DNA of 64,000 nt. Origin: JAFGHJ01 sp964606065 (GTDB lineage Bacteria > Hydrothermota > UBA3072). Below the pieces are notes generated by a model that saw only the letters and a program-made list of their open reading frames with translations, made no database searches and had not been told where the DNA came from. Shown one piece after another: positions 1 through 7,809 of this stretch (the first letter of the stretch is position 1; every line of letters begins with the position of its first letter). Where the stretch lies: NCBI GenBank assembly GCA_964606065.1, contig CAZSEX010000001.1:140955-204954 (forward strand), in the 5' to 3' direction. Both the position numbers and the translations under genes were made by a program.

Positions 1-2
1 AT

Positions 3-380
3 TGCGTAATTGTTTTTATCGATTCCCTCCGAATTAAATGTGAATCCTACACGGACACGTTATTTGCTACTCCCCACGTATTTTTCGAGAGAGAAAAACT
101 ACTTACTTTTGAAGGAGAGGAAGCAGTCACAATTACCCTTTATTCACATCGTCCTGACGTATATCCTATATATTCCTATCTGCATGCCAGTACTCTGGGA
201 AGCTGGAAAAGATGGAAATTAGAGGAAACAGAACCCGGAGTATGGGAAGGGGATTGGGTGACTCCGCCAATTCCCGGAATTAGAACTATCGCATTCGACA
301 TTCTGGAAAAGAACACCATCGACGAAGAAGAGAGTGCGTATCTTTCCAACATCTGGTTATTCCCCTACAAAATCGAGTAA
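3..380 (+). CDS. C-terminal part of an unknown protein (5' end cut by window edge)
   Basis: An open frame runs from base 3 without a stop to TAA at 378-380, giving 125 residues with no start inside the window, so this is the 3' end of a longer gene. The text is protein-like, with aromatic and acidic stretches such as YPIYSYLHASTLGSWKRWKL and a final WLFPYKIE. The alternating hydrophobic/polar pattern suggests a beta-rich C-terminal domain. I do not recognise the family. It is followed by a clear hairpin terminator, which supports this being the true end of a gene. The overlapping 70-residue frame at 10-222 is a shadow of it. Confidence 0.6.
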   Translation, partial: CVIVFIDSLRIKCESYTDTLFATPHVFFEREKLLTFEGEEAVTITLYSHRPDVYPIYSYLHASTLGSWKRWKLEETEPGVWEGDWVTPPIPGIRTIAFDILEKNTIDEEESAYLSNIWLFPYKIE

Positions 381-405
381 ACTCTGACCTTTTCCGTTTC
401 TTCTC

Positions 406-437
406 AAAGGGGCAGTTTAAGCTGTCCCTTTGTTTTT
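406..437 (+). terminator. Rho-independent terminator after the partial gene
   Basis: Arms AAAGGGGCAG (406-415) and CTGTCCCTTT (422-431) pair over 10 bases with one G-T pair, a 6-base loop, and a following GTTTTT run. It separates the partial gene from the xseB operon. Confidence 0.75.
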
Positions 438-468
438 AAATTACTTTTTTAAAAAAAATTCCCGACCC

Positions 469-497
469 TTGACACTTAGACACAATTATGATAGGTT
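469..497 (+). promoter_or_regulatory. Candidate sigma-70 promoter of the xseB-lpxA operon
   Basis: TTGACA at 469-474, a 17-base spacer and TAGGTT at 492-497. The -10 match is weak (3 of 6), but the -35 is perfect. The ATG of xseB follows only 6 bases after the -10, and no Shine-Dalgarno is present, so the mRNA may be leaderless. Confidence 0.5.
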
Positions 498-503
498 GTA
501 TAG

Positions 504-743
504 ATGAAATTTGAAGAATCGCTGAATAAACTCGAAGATATTGTTAAAAAATTAGAAGAAGGAGAGATTTCTCTTGAAGAATCTCTACCTTTGTTTGAAA
601 AGGGCATAAAACTTCTGACCGAATTAAAAGAGTATCTGTCACAGGCGGAAACAAAGATAGAAAAATTGATAAAAGATAGTGAAGGTCAATTTAAAACCGA
701 TGAATATAGAGAATTATCTGACGACCTGGAAGAAGAAAGTTGA
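504..743 (+). CDS. xseB: Exodeoxyribonuclease VII small subunit
   Basis: 79 residues, the usual XseB length. The N-terminal half carries the family pattern FEESLNKLEDIVKKLEEGEI followed by LEESLPLFEKGIKLL, forming the helical hairpin that binds the XseA large subunit. XseA-XseB degrades single-stranded DNA in the cytoplasm. xseA is not in this window. The acidic tail (DDLEEES) overlaps the start of ispA by about 44 bases, an xseB-ispA-dxs arrangement common in bacteria. No ribosome binding site is visible before the ATG; see the leaderless finding. Function is confident from family resemblance. Confidence 0.93.
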   Translation: MKFEESLNKLEDIVKKLEEGEISLEESLPLFEKGIKLLTELKEYLSQAETKIEKLIKDSEGQFKTDEYRELSDDLEEES

Positions 744-1575
744 TGATAAGTTAAACGAGTATCTTCCTTCGGAAGATGAGTATCCCCAATTGTTGCATAA
801 AGCAATGCGGTATTCAGTTCTTTCCGGAGGGAAGAGAATAAGAGCAATTCTTATGATAACCACTTACTCTCTCTCGGGTGGGCGCAAATTAGATGATATT
901 ATGCCTGTTTCTTCGGCTGTCGAGTTTATTCATTCTTATTCGCTGATTCACGACGATTTACCCGCCATGGATGATGATGATTATAGAAGAGGAGTTTTAA
1001 GCTGTCACAAAAAATTTGGGGAAGCTATCGCCATATTGGCAGGTGATGCTCTTTTTTCACACGCTTTTTATCTGATTTCACATAGCGATATCGAAGCAGG
1101 ACTGAAAGAAAAGACATTTAAAGCGCTAACGGAAGCTATTGGTAACAGGGGAATTATAGGGGGTCAGGTAGAGGATGTTTTATCTGATTCCAACAGAAAA
1201 GACCCGAAACTTCTAAGGTATATCCATTCTCATAAAACGGCTTCTTTCTTTTCGGCGGTTTGTGAGATGGGAGCGATTCTTGCAGAAGCCCCGATGGATA
1301 AAATTCTAGCTTCGAGAAGGGGAGGGCTTTTACTTGGTATGGCTTTTCAAATTCAGGATGATATTTTAGATGTAGAAGGCAAAAAAGAAGAAATGGGTAA
1401 AGAGGTAGAAAAAGATAAGGACAAACTGACATATCCACTGGTTTATGGAATTGATTTTTCAAAAACGATAGCGAAAAGATACAGTATGCTCGCGTTAAGA
1501 GAATTGAGTGTTTTTGACGATAAGGATAAAATATTTGAAGAGTTGTTAAACTTTTTGCTCGGGCGGAGAAATTAG
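700..1575 (+). CDS. ispA: Polyprenyl (farnesyl/geranyl) diphosphate synthase
   Basis: Condenses isopentenyl diphosphate with allylic diphosphates to make C15-C20 precursors of quinones and undecaprenyl phosphate. 291 residues, normal for IspA. Visible motifs are GGKRIRA (substrate binding), the first aspartate-rich motif DDLPAMDDDDYRRG with the bacterial two-residue insertion, GDALF, and the second motif QDDILD. The ATG at 700 is chosen because MNIENYLTTW begins the usual helix; a GTG at 679 in the same frame would add seven residues. It overlaps xseB and is followed after one base by the DUF212 gene. Whether the product is C15 or C20 cannot be told from sequence alone. Confidence 0.93.
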   Translation: MNIENYLTTWKKKVDDKLNEYLPSEDEYPQLLHKAMRYSVLSGGKRIRAILMITTYSLSGGRKLDDIMPVSSAVEFIHSYSLIHDDLPAMDDDDYRRGVLSCHKKFGEAIAILAGDALFSHAFYLISHSDIEAGLKEKTFKALTEAIGNRGIIGGQVEDVLSDSNRKDPKLLRYIHSHKTASFFSAVCEMGAILAEAPMDKILASRRGGLLLGMAFQIQDDILDVEGKKEEMGKEVEKDKDKLTYPLVYGIDFSKTIAKRYSMLALRELSVFDDKDKIFEELLNFLLGRRN

Positions 1576-1576
1576 A

Positions 1577-2017
1577 ATGACCTCAAATTTATGGCATCTT
1601 TTTTTTCTTCCTTATTTAAGCGGCCTATCTTGCCAGTTAATAAAAATTTTTAACCATCGGTTAATGAAAAAGCGGTTTAAATTTACGTTCAAAAAGTTTT
1701 TGGAATTAGGCGGATTGCCGAGCGCTCATTCGGCGGCAACCGCAACCTTGACCACTTTAATGGCAATATATTATGGAATAAATTCACCTCTTTTTATACT
1801 CTCTTTGTTTCTTTCTTTTTTTATAGTTGGAGAAGCTTTTGTTGTACGAGGCGTTATAAGTCGGCATTCAGAATTAATAAGAAAATTGGCGGAGGCAACC
1901 GCGAAAAAGGGATTGCTTTCCGACAATTTTCCCGGAAGAATTGGTCATACACCATTTGAAGTAGCGATAGGAATAATTTTTGGGGTGTTTTTTGCCCTTG
2001 CGTTTATCGGTGTTTAA
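1577..2017 (+). CDS. Divergent PAP2 (DUF212) family membrane protein
   Basis: 146 residues with three to four hydrophobic segments and the family signature GGLPSAHSAATATL plus a later RIGHTPFEV, matching the DUF212 / divergent PAP2 family (acid phosphatase/haloperoxidase-like). Such proteins are thought to act on membrane phosphates, but the substrate is unknown. It lies one base after ispA and abuts dxs (stop 2015-2017, next ATG 2018), so it is translated as part of the isoprenoid operon. A polyprenyl-phosphate role is suggested by this context only. Confidence 0.85.
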   Translation: MTSNLWHLFFLPYLSGLSCQLIKIFNHRLMKKRFKFTFKKFLELGGLPSAHSAATATLTTLMAIYYGINSPLFILSLFLSFFIVGEAFVVRGVISRHSELIRKLAEATAKKGLLSDNFPGRIGHTPFEVAIGIIFGVFFALAFIGV

Positions 2018-3880
2018 ATGTTACTGGAAAAGATTGATTCTCCTGAAGATATAAAAGAATTATCAATAAGAGAACTTGAAACTCTCGCGACCGAGATGAG
2101 AAATAAAATAATAGAGGTTGTTTCAAAAAACGGTGGACACCTCGCACCCAACCTCGGGGCGGTCGAATTAACAATAGCTTTGTTGAAAGTATTCGATCCT
2201 CCTCGAGACAAAATAATCTGGGACGTTTCTCATCAGGCGTACGGTTATAAACTCCTAACGGGCAGGAGAGAGGGTCTCGAGACTATTCGTAAATTCGGAG
2301 GCTTAAGCGGTTTTTTGAATAGAGATGAATCTATCTACGACGCTTTCGGTGCCGGGCACGCAAGTACTTCTCTCTCGGCTGCCCTGGGTTTTGCTATAGC
2401 GAGAGATAAGAGAGGGGAAGACAAACATGTCGTTGCGGTTATCGGCGATGGAGCTTTGACGGGTGGTATGGCTTTAGAGGGTTTAAATCAGATAGGATAT
2501 TTGAAAAAAGATATGTTGATAATTCTTAATGACAACAAAATGTCGATTGCCAAAAATGTAGGGGGTTTTAGAGAATATCTGACGCGTTTGCAATCGGCTG
2601 AAATTTATAATCTCATAATGGAAGATACCTGGAATCTTCTCGAAAAGTTGCCCGAAGGACTCAGTAAAAAAGCTGCCCGTGCGGCGGAAAAGTTGCATAT
2701 TGGCTTAAAGAATTTGATCGTTCCTAACATTATATTTGAAGAGTTAGGTCTTTCCTATTACGGACCAATCGACGGACATAATATTAAAGAGTTGACTATG
2801 ATACTTTCAAAATTAAAGAAAATAAAGAAAGCTAAACTCCTTCATATAATTACGGAAAAAGGTAAGGGATATGAGCCGGCGAGTAAAGATCCTACTCTTT
2901 TCCATGGGTTGGGACCTTTTGAATCCGAAACCGGCAAGGTTATAAAAAAGAAAGGTCCAAAAAAATACTCGGAAATTTTCGGGAGAACAGTCGCAAGTGA
3001 GGCTGAAAAAAACGAAAATATAATCGCGGTAACCGCAGCCATGCCTGAAGGCACCGGTCTTACGGAATTCAAAGAGAAATTTCCGGAAAGATTTTTTGAC
3101 GTGGGGATAGCGGAACAGCACGCTGTAACTTTCGCCGCCGGACTTGCCGCGGAGGGCTTACGTCCTGTTTGTGCCATATATTCGACCTTCCTCCAGAGAG
3201 CGCTCGATCAGGTAATACATGACGTAGCTCTGCAGAGATTACCGGTAATTTTCTGTCTGGATAGAGCGGGTTTTACTCCCGGTGATGGACCCACACATCA
3301 CGGCGTTTTCGATCTATCTTATTTAAGATTGGTCCCGAATATGTTGATAATGGTCCCACGTGATGAAGTGGAATTAAAAAGAATGTTTAAAACCGCTCTT
3401 CTTAACACCGACGGACCTTCGGTATTGCGTTATCCGAGGGGGCAATCCGTTGGAGTAAAAAATCCTGCCAGAATACAGCCGGTTCCTTTAAATAAAGCTG
3501 ATATTTTGCGGAAAGGTAAAGATTTCCTTATATTGACTGTGGGACCTATAGTTTATGAGGTGCTCGAAGCTATCAAAGAATTAAAAAGGATTGATCCGAC
3601 AATCGTCGACGCCAGGTTTGTTAAACCTCTTGATGAAGAAACAATTTTGAATCTTTCTTTAGAGAGCAAAAAGATAATAACTGTCGAAGCTAATACTGTA
3701 ATCGGTGGTTTTGGCAGTGCCGTTTTAGAATTTCTTAATGAAAAATCTGTACAAAGGGAAGTTTTACGGATAGCTATCCCCGACCGTTTTATCGAACATG
3801 GAGAAAAAGATAAACTGTTTGAGTTGGTCAGGATGGACAGGAGAAATTTGAAAGAGAGAATTAGTAAATTTTTAAAATGA
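2018..3880 (+). CDS. dxs: 1-deoxy-D-xylulose-5-phosphate synthase
   Basis: TPP-dependent first enzyme of the MEP isoprenoid pathway, joining pyruvate and glyceraldehyde 3-phosphate. 620 residues, full length. Seen in order: GGHLAPNLGAVELT, WDVSHQAYGYKLLTGR, the TPP/Mg motif GDGALTGGMALEGLNQIG ... NDNKMSI, the pyrimidine domain DVGIAEQHAVTFAAGLA with RPVCAIYSTFLQRA, GFTPGDGPTHHG, and the C-terminal transketolase domain with VPRDE and GGFGSAV. It is directly downstream of ispA and the DUF212 gene and overlaps lpxC by four bases (ATGA), so the MEP pathway and lipid A synthesis are co-expressed. Confidence 0.97.
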   Translation: MLLEKIDSPEDIKELSIRELETLATEMRNKIIEVVSKNGGHLAPNLGAVELTIALLKVFDPPRDKIIWDVSHQAYGYKLLTGRREGLETIRKFGGLSGFLNRDESIYDAFGAGHASTSLSAALGFAIARDKRGEDKHVVAVIGDGALTGGMALEGLNQIGYLKKDMLIILNDNKMSIAKNVGGFREYLTRLQSAEIYNLIMEDTWNLLEKLPEGLSKKAARAAEKLHIGLKNLIVPNIIFEELGLSYYGPIDGHNIKELTMILSKLKKIKKAKLLHIITEKGKGYEPASKDPTLFHGLGPFESETGKVIKKKGPKKYSEIFGRTVASEAEKNENIIAVTAAMPEGTGLTEFKEKFPERFFDVGIAEQHAVTFAAGLAAEGLRPVCAIYSTFLQRALDQVIHDVALQRLPVIFCLDRAGFTPGDGPTHHGVFDLSYLRLVPNMLIMVPRDEVELKRMFKTALLNTDGPSVLRYPRGQSVGVKNPARIQPVPLNKADILRKGKDFLILTVGPIVYEVLEAIKELKRIDPTIVDARFVKPLDEETILNLSLESKKIITVEANTVIGGFGSAVLEFLNEKSVQREVLRIAIPDRFIEHGEKDKLFELVRMDRRNLKERISKFLK

Positions 3881-4695
3881 AAGAAAGAACCTTGAAAGAC
3901 AATGTTAGGTTTTCCGGCGTTGGCGTTCATACCGGAAGAGAGTCAAAAGTCGTGCTCGAACCGGCAGAAGCAGACGGTATAGTATTTTTAAAAAATGGTG
4001 TGGAGATTTCCGGTACTCTGGACAATTTAAGGTCTTGCGAGAGAGAAGTTTCTCTCTCGAAGAATGGTGAAGAAGTGAGAAGTGTGGAACACTTGATGAG
4101 TGCTTTTTACGCCTGTGGAATTGATCACGTTAAAGTAAACGTCGAAGGTGATGAAATACCGGCTCTGGACGGAAGCGCGTACCCTTTTATTTCGGGGATC
4201 GAAAAAGTCGGCGTAGAAGAATTAACAAAAGAGAAAAAAATTTTTTATATTAATAACAACATTACTGTGGAGGCTAAAGGTTGTTTCGCTTACTGTAATC
4301 CGTTTAAGAATTTAAAAATCCATTATGTTATTTCTTATGACCATCCGTTACTCCGACACCAGGAATATGTTTTCAACGGGAAATCCAATTTTAAAGAAGA
4401 TATAGCTATTTGTAGAACGTTCGGATTTCTTTCCTGGAAAGAAAAATTAAATAGAAAAGGTTTTGCGCTTGGAGCGTCCGAGGAAAACACTCTGGTTTAT
4501 ACGGAAGATGGATTGTTGAATGAGGATCGTTTTCCGGACGAAGCTGTAAAACACAAGATAGCAGATCTGATGGGTGAATTATACCTGATAAAACCTGTTC
4601 CGATCGGGGAATATTTCGTTTTTAGAGGAGGTCATTCACTGCATTTACGTTTAATAAAAGAAATTAAAAGGAGTAGAGATGAAATTCGATATTGA
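3877..4695 (+). CDS. lpxC: UDP-3-O-acyl-N-acetylglucosamine deacetylase
   Basis: Zinc deacetylase, the committed step of lipid A synthesis. 272 residues, a little shorter than the usual ~300. Motifs: SGVGVHTG, SVEHLMSAFYACGIDHV (first zinc histidine), EIPALDGSAYPF, the middle CRTFGFL...ENTLVY, and AVKHKIADLMGELYLI carrying the second zinc histidine and aspartate, then GGHSLHLRLI. ATG overlaps the dxs stop (ATGA). Not fused to fabZ, unlike in Bacteroidota, although fabZ starts inside its 3' end. No lpxD is in the window. Confidence 0.95.
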   Translation: MKERTLKDNVRFSGVGVHTGRESKVVLEPAEADGIVFLKNGVEISGTLDNLRSCEREVSLSKNGEEVRSVEHLMSAFYACGIDHVKVNVEGDEIPALDGSAYPFISGIEKVGVEELTKEKKIFYINNNITVEAKGCFAYCNPFKNLKIHYVISYDHPLLRHQEYVFNGKSNFKEDIAICRTFGFLSWKEKLNRKGFALGASEENTLVYTEDGLLNEDRFPDEAVKHKIADLMGELYLIKPVPIGEYFVFRGGHSLHLRLIKEIKRSRDEIRY

Positions 4696-5119
4696 AAAAA
4701 TACTCGAGTTTATGCCTCATAGATATCCTTTTTTGTTGATCGATAAAGTCGATGTCATAAATGAGGATGAGGCTATAGGCATAAAGAATGTAACTTATAA
4801 CGAACCTTTTTTTATGGGACACTTTCCCGGAGATCCCATAATGCCAGGGGTTCTTATAATTGAATCGATGGCTCAGGCGGGAGGATTTCTGCTTTTCAAT
4901 AAAATCGAAAATCCGGAAAAGGCAAATGTTTATTTTACAACTATTACTAAAGCAAAATTCAGAAAACCTGTTCGTCCGGGAGATGTTCTGGAACACAGGA
5001 TAAAGCTTACGGGATTCAGGTCTAATTTTTGTAAATTAGAAGCTAAATCTTTTGTGGAAGGAGATCTGGTAGCTGAAAGTTTTTTATCGGCGGCTATTGT
5101 AGAACGGAAAGGGTTATAG
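4679..5119 (+). CDS. fabZ: 3-hydroxyacyl-ACP dehydratase
   Basis: 146-residue hot-dog fold dehydratase of fatty-acid elongation, which also balances acyl supply to lipid A. Signature HRYPFLLID, then FFMGHFPGDPIMPGVLIIESMAQAGG containing the catalytic histidine and the GxxxE helix. The ATG at 4679 lies 17 bases inside the lpxC 3' end, preceded by AAGGAG (4667-4672), and the stop shares one base with the lpxA GTG. Full length, high confidence. Confidence 0.96.
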   Translation: MKFDIEKILEFMPHRYPFLLIDKVDVINEDEAIGIKNVTYNEPFFMGHFPGDPIMPGVLIIESMAQAGGFLLFNKIENPEKANVYFTTITKAKFRKPVRPGDVLEHRIKLTGFRSNFCKLEAKSFVEGDLVAESFLSAAIVERKGL

Positions 5120-5877
5120 TGCACGAAGATATTCACCCCGAAGCTAAAATAGCGGAAGATGTGAAAATCGGTTCGGGATGTTTGATCGAAAAAGACGTTA
5201 TAATAGGAAAGGGGACGAGAATATCTAAAGGGGTTATCATCAAAAGCGGGGTCAGAATCGGAAAAAACAATGATATACATCCTTATGTAGCAATTGGTGG
5301 TACGCCTCAGGATACTAAACGCGAAAAAAAGACAGGTAAAATAATAATAGGGGATTCAAATACAATAAGAGAGTTTTCCACAGTCAATCTCCCTATCGGA
5401 GAAGAAAAGGAAACAAAAATCGGAAATAATAATTACTTCATGGCTTATTCTCACATTGGTCATAACTGCAAAATAGGGAACAACGTTCTTCTTGTAAATG
5501 GGGCAACGCTTGGAGGTTACACTGAAGTCGAAGATTTTGTTTATATATCGGCTTTTGTACCGGTCCATCAATGGGTAAGAATCGGTGCTTATTCATTGAT
5601 AGGTGGTGGTTTTCGAATAATAAAAGATCTGGTTCCCTTTGCCATGGCTGCCGGTTCACCACTTCGAGTTGTTTCGTATAATTCTCGTGGTCTTCGGAGA
5701 AACGGGTTTTCACAGATGCGAATAGAAGAAATAAAAAAAGCTTTTCGCATACTGTTTAGATCGGGACTCAACACAAAGCAAGCTGTGGAAAAACTTGAGG
5801 ATGATTCCAAAAATAATAGGGATGTTGAACGTATTATCGAGTTTATTAACAAATCCAGGAGAGGAATAATTAAATAG
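5119..5877 (+). CDS. lpxA: UDP-N-acetylglucosamine acyltransferase
   Basis: First lipid A acyltransferase, a left-handed beta-helix of hexapeptide repeats (I-G-x-x-x-x patterns from residue 14 to about 190) with a C-terminal helical domain ending in FINKSRRGIIK. The catalytic histidine lies in YSHIGHNCKIGNN; AFVPVHQWVRIGAYSLIGGG matches the donor-binding region. 252 residues (family ~260). GTG start overlaps the fabZ stop by one base. Last gene of the operon; the next 275 bases hold only a repeat. Confidence 0.95.
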   Translation: MHEDIHPEAKIAEDVKIGSGCLIEKDVIIGKGTRISKGVIIKSGVRIGKNNDIHPYVAIGGTPQDTKREKKTGKIIIGDSNTIREFSTVNLPIGEEKETKIGNNNYFMAYSHIGHNCKIGNNVLLVNGATLGGYTEVEDFVYISAFVPVHQWVRIGAYSLIGGGFRIIKDLVPFAMAAGSPLRVVSYNSRGLRRNGFSQMRIEEIKKAFRILFRSGLNTKQAVEKLEDDSKNNRDVERIIEFINKSRRGIIK

Positions 5878-5917
5878 CTTCTTATAGTTGCTAAAATTCA
5901 AAAAGAAAAGAATATTA

Positions 5918-6013
5918 ACCACAGAGGATACAGAGAAATGATTGTGTTAAAAAAGAAAAAAAGACTGAGAACACAGAGAGAAAAACAAATAAAAACTCTG
6001 TGCTCTCCATGGT
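5918..6013. repeat. Imperfect palindrome of the CACAGAG / CTCTGTG type
   Basis: The 275-base gap between lpxA and deoC has no gene. It holds ACCACAGAGGATACAGAGAA near its left end and ACTCTGTGCTCTCCATGGT at the right, imperfect reverse complements about 95 bases apart. A related half (ACCATGGAGGATACGGAGAA) follows the M23 gene at 20861. This looks like a non-coding dispersed repeat; no transposase is nearby. Confidence 0.6.
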
Positions 6014-6154
6014 AAAAAAAATCCGGGGTTGAAAAAGAGGAGCTATATGTGTTTTTCATTTTGCTTTTTAAACTTTAATATTTCATTTTTAGAGGGAACG
6101 AAATTAAATGAGATGCTTTTTAAAAAAAAATATGAGTGATACTCTACGTTAAAA

Positions 6155-6802
6155 ATGAAGAATATTAACTCTATAATTGACCACACAAATTTGAAATGCG
6201 CCGCAAGCGAAAAAGATATTGTTAAATTATGCGAGGAAGCTCTGGAATATAATTTCAGAGGGGTTTGTGTAAATCCTATATGGATTTCTCTCGTTTCCGC
6301 TTTTTTAAAGAGCGCTTCTATAAAAATAATTTCCGTTTGTGATTTTCCTTTAGGTGCCTCATTAACTGTTGTTCGAAAAAAAGAAGCAGAAATGGTGATT
6401 GAAAATGGGGCAGAAGAAGTTGATATTGTAATGCAGATACCTCTTTTAAAAAGTAAAAGATATAGGGGAATAGAACGGGATTTAAAAGAAATCGCTAACG
6501 TTGTCCATCCCGAAGGAAAAATTAAAGTCATTATTGAAGCTCCGATCTTATCCCCTGAAGAAATATTGTCAGCGGTAAAAATTGCAGAAGATGCCGGTGC
6601 GGACTTTATTAAGTCCGGTACCGGCACAAATGGACCTGTAACGATTGCTCAAATAGAAAACATAAAAAAAGCGACGAAACTACCAATAAAGGCGGCGGGA
6701 GGAATAAAAAGTATGAAAAAGGTCGAAAAACTTTTAAATGCCGGAGCCTCGGTTTTCGGGAGTTCAAATTCTCTCGAGATAATTAAGATTAAAAACAGAT
6801 GA
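6155..6802 (+). CDS. deoC: Deoxyribose-phosphate aldolase
   Basis: Class I aldolase splitting 2-deoxyribose 5-phosphate to acetaldehyde and glyceraldehyde 3-phosphate. 215 residues. Seen: IDHTNLK, VCVNPIW, VCDFPLGASLTVVRKKEAE, GAEEVDIVMQI, IIEAPIL, ADFIKSGTG (Schiff-base lysine) and IKAAGGIK (second active lysine). Full length. No Shine-Dalgarno precedes the ATG. Its stop overlaps the next gene by four bases (ATGA), a likely two-gene unit. Confidence 0.94.
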   Translation: MKNINSIIDHTNLKCAASEKDIVKLCEEALEYNFRGVCVNPIWISLVSAFLKSASIKIISVCDFPLGASLTVVRKKEAEMVIENGAEEVDIVMQIPLLKSKRYRGIERDLKEIANVVHPEGKIKVIIEAPILSPEEILSAVKIAEDAGADFIKSGTGTNGPVTIAQIENIKKATKLPIKAAGGIKSMKKVEKLLNAGASVFGSSNSLEIIKIKNR

Positions 6803-7809
6803 AAAAAAGAGTTGGATTCATTCTTAGCTTTTTTATATCCATCGTTTTTTTGTTTTTGGCTTTTAAAAAAGTTGACGTAAAAGAAATAGGAGAATCATTA
6901 CTGAAAGCGAATTTGTTATATTTTATGCTTACTATTTTTATCACATTTATCGCTTTCTTTCTTCGTGCGGTAAGATGGAAAATGCTTTTAAATCCTATAA
7001 AAAACTTCCGCCTGTCTGTAATTTTTAATGCCACCATGATAGGATTTATGTGTAACTACACGTTGCCTGCCAGATTAGGAGAAGTGGTAAGAGCATACCT
7101 CATAGGCAGCAGGGAAAATATCAGTAAGAGTGCGGCTTTCGCCACAATAATAGTGGAAAGAGTAATGGATGTTTTTACTTTATCTTTTTTTGCTGCTATT
7201 ATCTTAGTCTTTTTTCCTGTGCCGATTTATTTAAGAAAAATAGGAGCTGCGATTGCTGTTTTAAATATTCTGGTTTTTGTACTTCTGGTATTTATACATA
7301 AAAAAAGCACAATATTCATCAGAATTGTCGAAAAACCATTATCGATATTTGGGGAAAAAGTAAAAGAGAAGATTAAAAAACTTATTCTCGCTTTTATAGA
7401 AGGGCTTAACATTCTTGAAAACCGCTTTAATTTTATTCTGGTAGTGCTGCTATCTTTTGTTGTTTGGGGTGTAACCGGTTTACATTTCTATGTTTTATTC
7501 TTTTCGTTCCCGATTACTCTGCCTCTCTATGCGGCTTTTCTGGATATGGTGGTTCTTACCTTTGGCATTATGATTCCTTCAACCTCAGGTTTTATCGGAA
7601 CATTCCAGTTTTTCGTAAAAGAGGGATTGATGCTTTTTCATATTGATCCGAATATGGCTCTGAGTTATTCTATTCTGCTTTATTTTTCTCAATTCTTACT
7701 TGTGGTTGGTGTGGGATTGGTTTCCCTGTGGCTGTGGGGAATTAACTTTAAGAAATTAAAGACTAAGGCTTCTTCTTATAATTTGTTAGAGAAAAGACAA
7801 AAAGGATGA
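6799..7809 (+). CDS. Lysylphosphatidylglycerol-synthase-type flippase-like membrane protein (UPF0104)
   Basis: 336 residues with about eight hydrophobic helices. The family signature follows the third helix: FLRAVRWKMLL, then NATMIGFMCNYTLPARLGEVVRAYL, and near the end STSGFIGTFQFFVKEGLML. This matches the LPG_synthase_TM / YbhN / AglD family, which moves or modifies lipid-linked molecules in the inner membrane. There is no LPG synthase catalytic domain. Translationally coupled to deoC, although no metabolic link is obvious. Its last 47 bases overlap the convergent YfhO gene. Confidence 0.85.
   Translation: MKKRVGFILSFFISIVFLFLAFKKVDVKEIGESLLKANLLYFMLTIFITFIAFFLRAVRWKMLLNPIKNFRLSVIFNATMIGFMCNYTLPARLGEVVRAYLIGSRENISKSAAFATIIVERVMDVFTLSFFAAIILVFFPVPIYLRKIGAAIAVLNILVFVLLVFIHKKSTIFIRIVEKPLSIFGEKVKEKIKKLILAFIEGLNILENRFNFILVVLLSFVVWGVTGLHFYVLFFSFPITLPLYAAFLDMVVLTFGIMIPSTSGFIGTFQFFVKEGLMLFHIDPNMALSYSILLYFSQFLLVVGVGLVSLWLWGINFKKLKTKASSYNLLEKRQKG

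Noticed and set aside
10..222. 70-residue + frame at the left edge
   Set aside because: It is in the wrong frame relative to the continuous partial gene 3-380, which has better protein-like composition.
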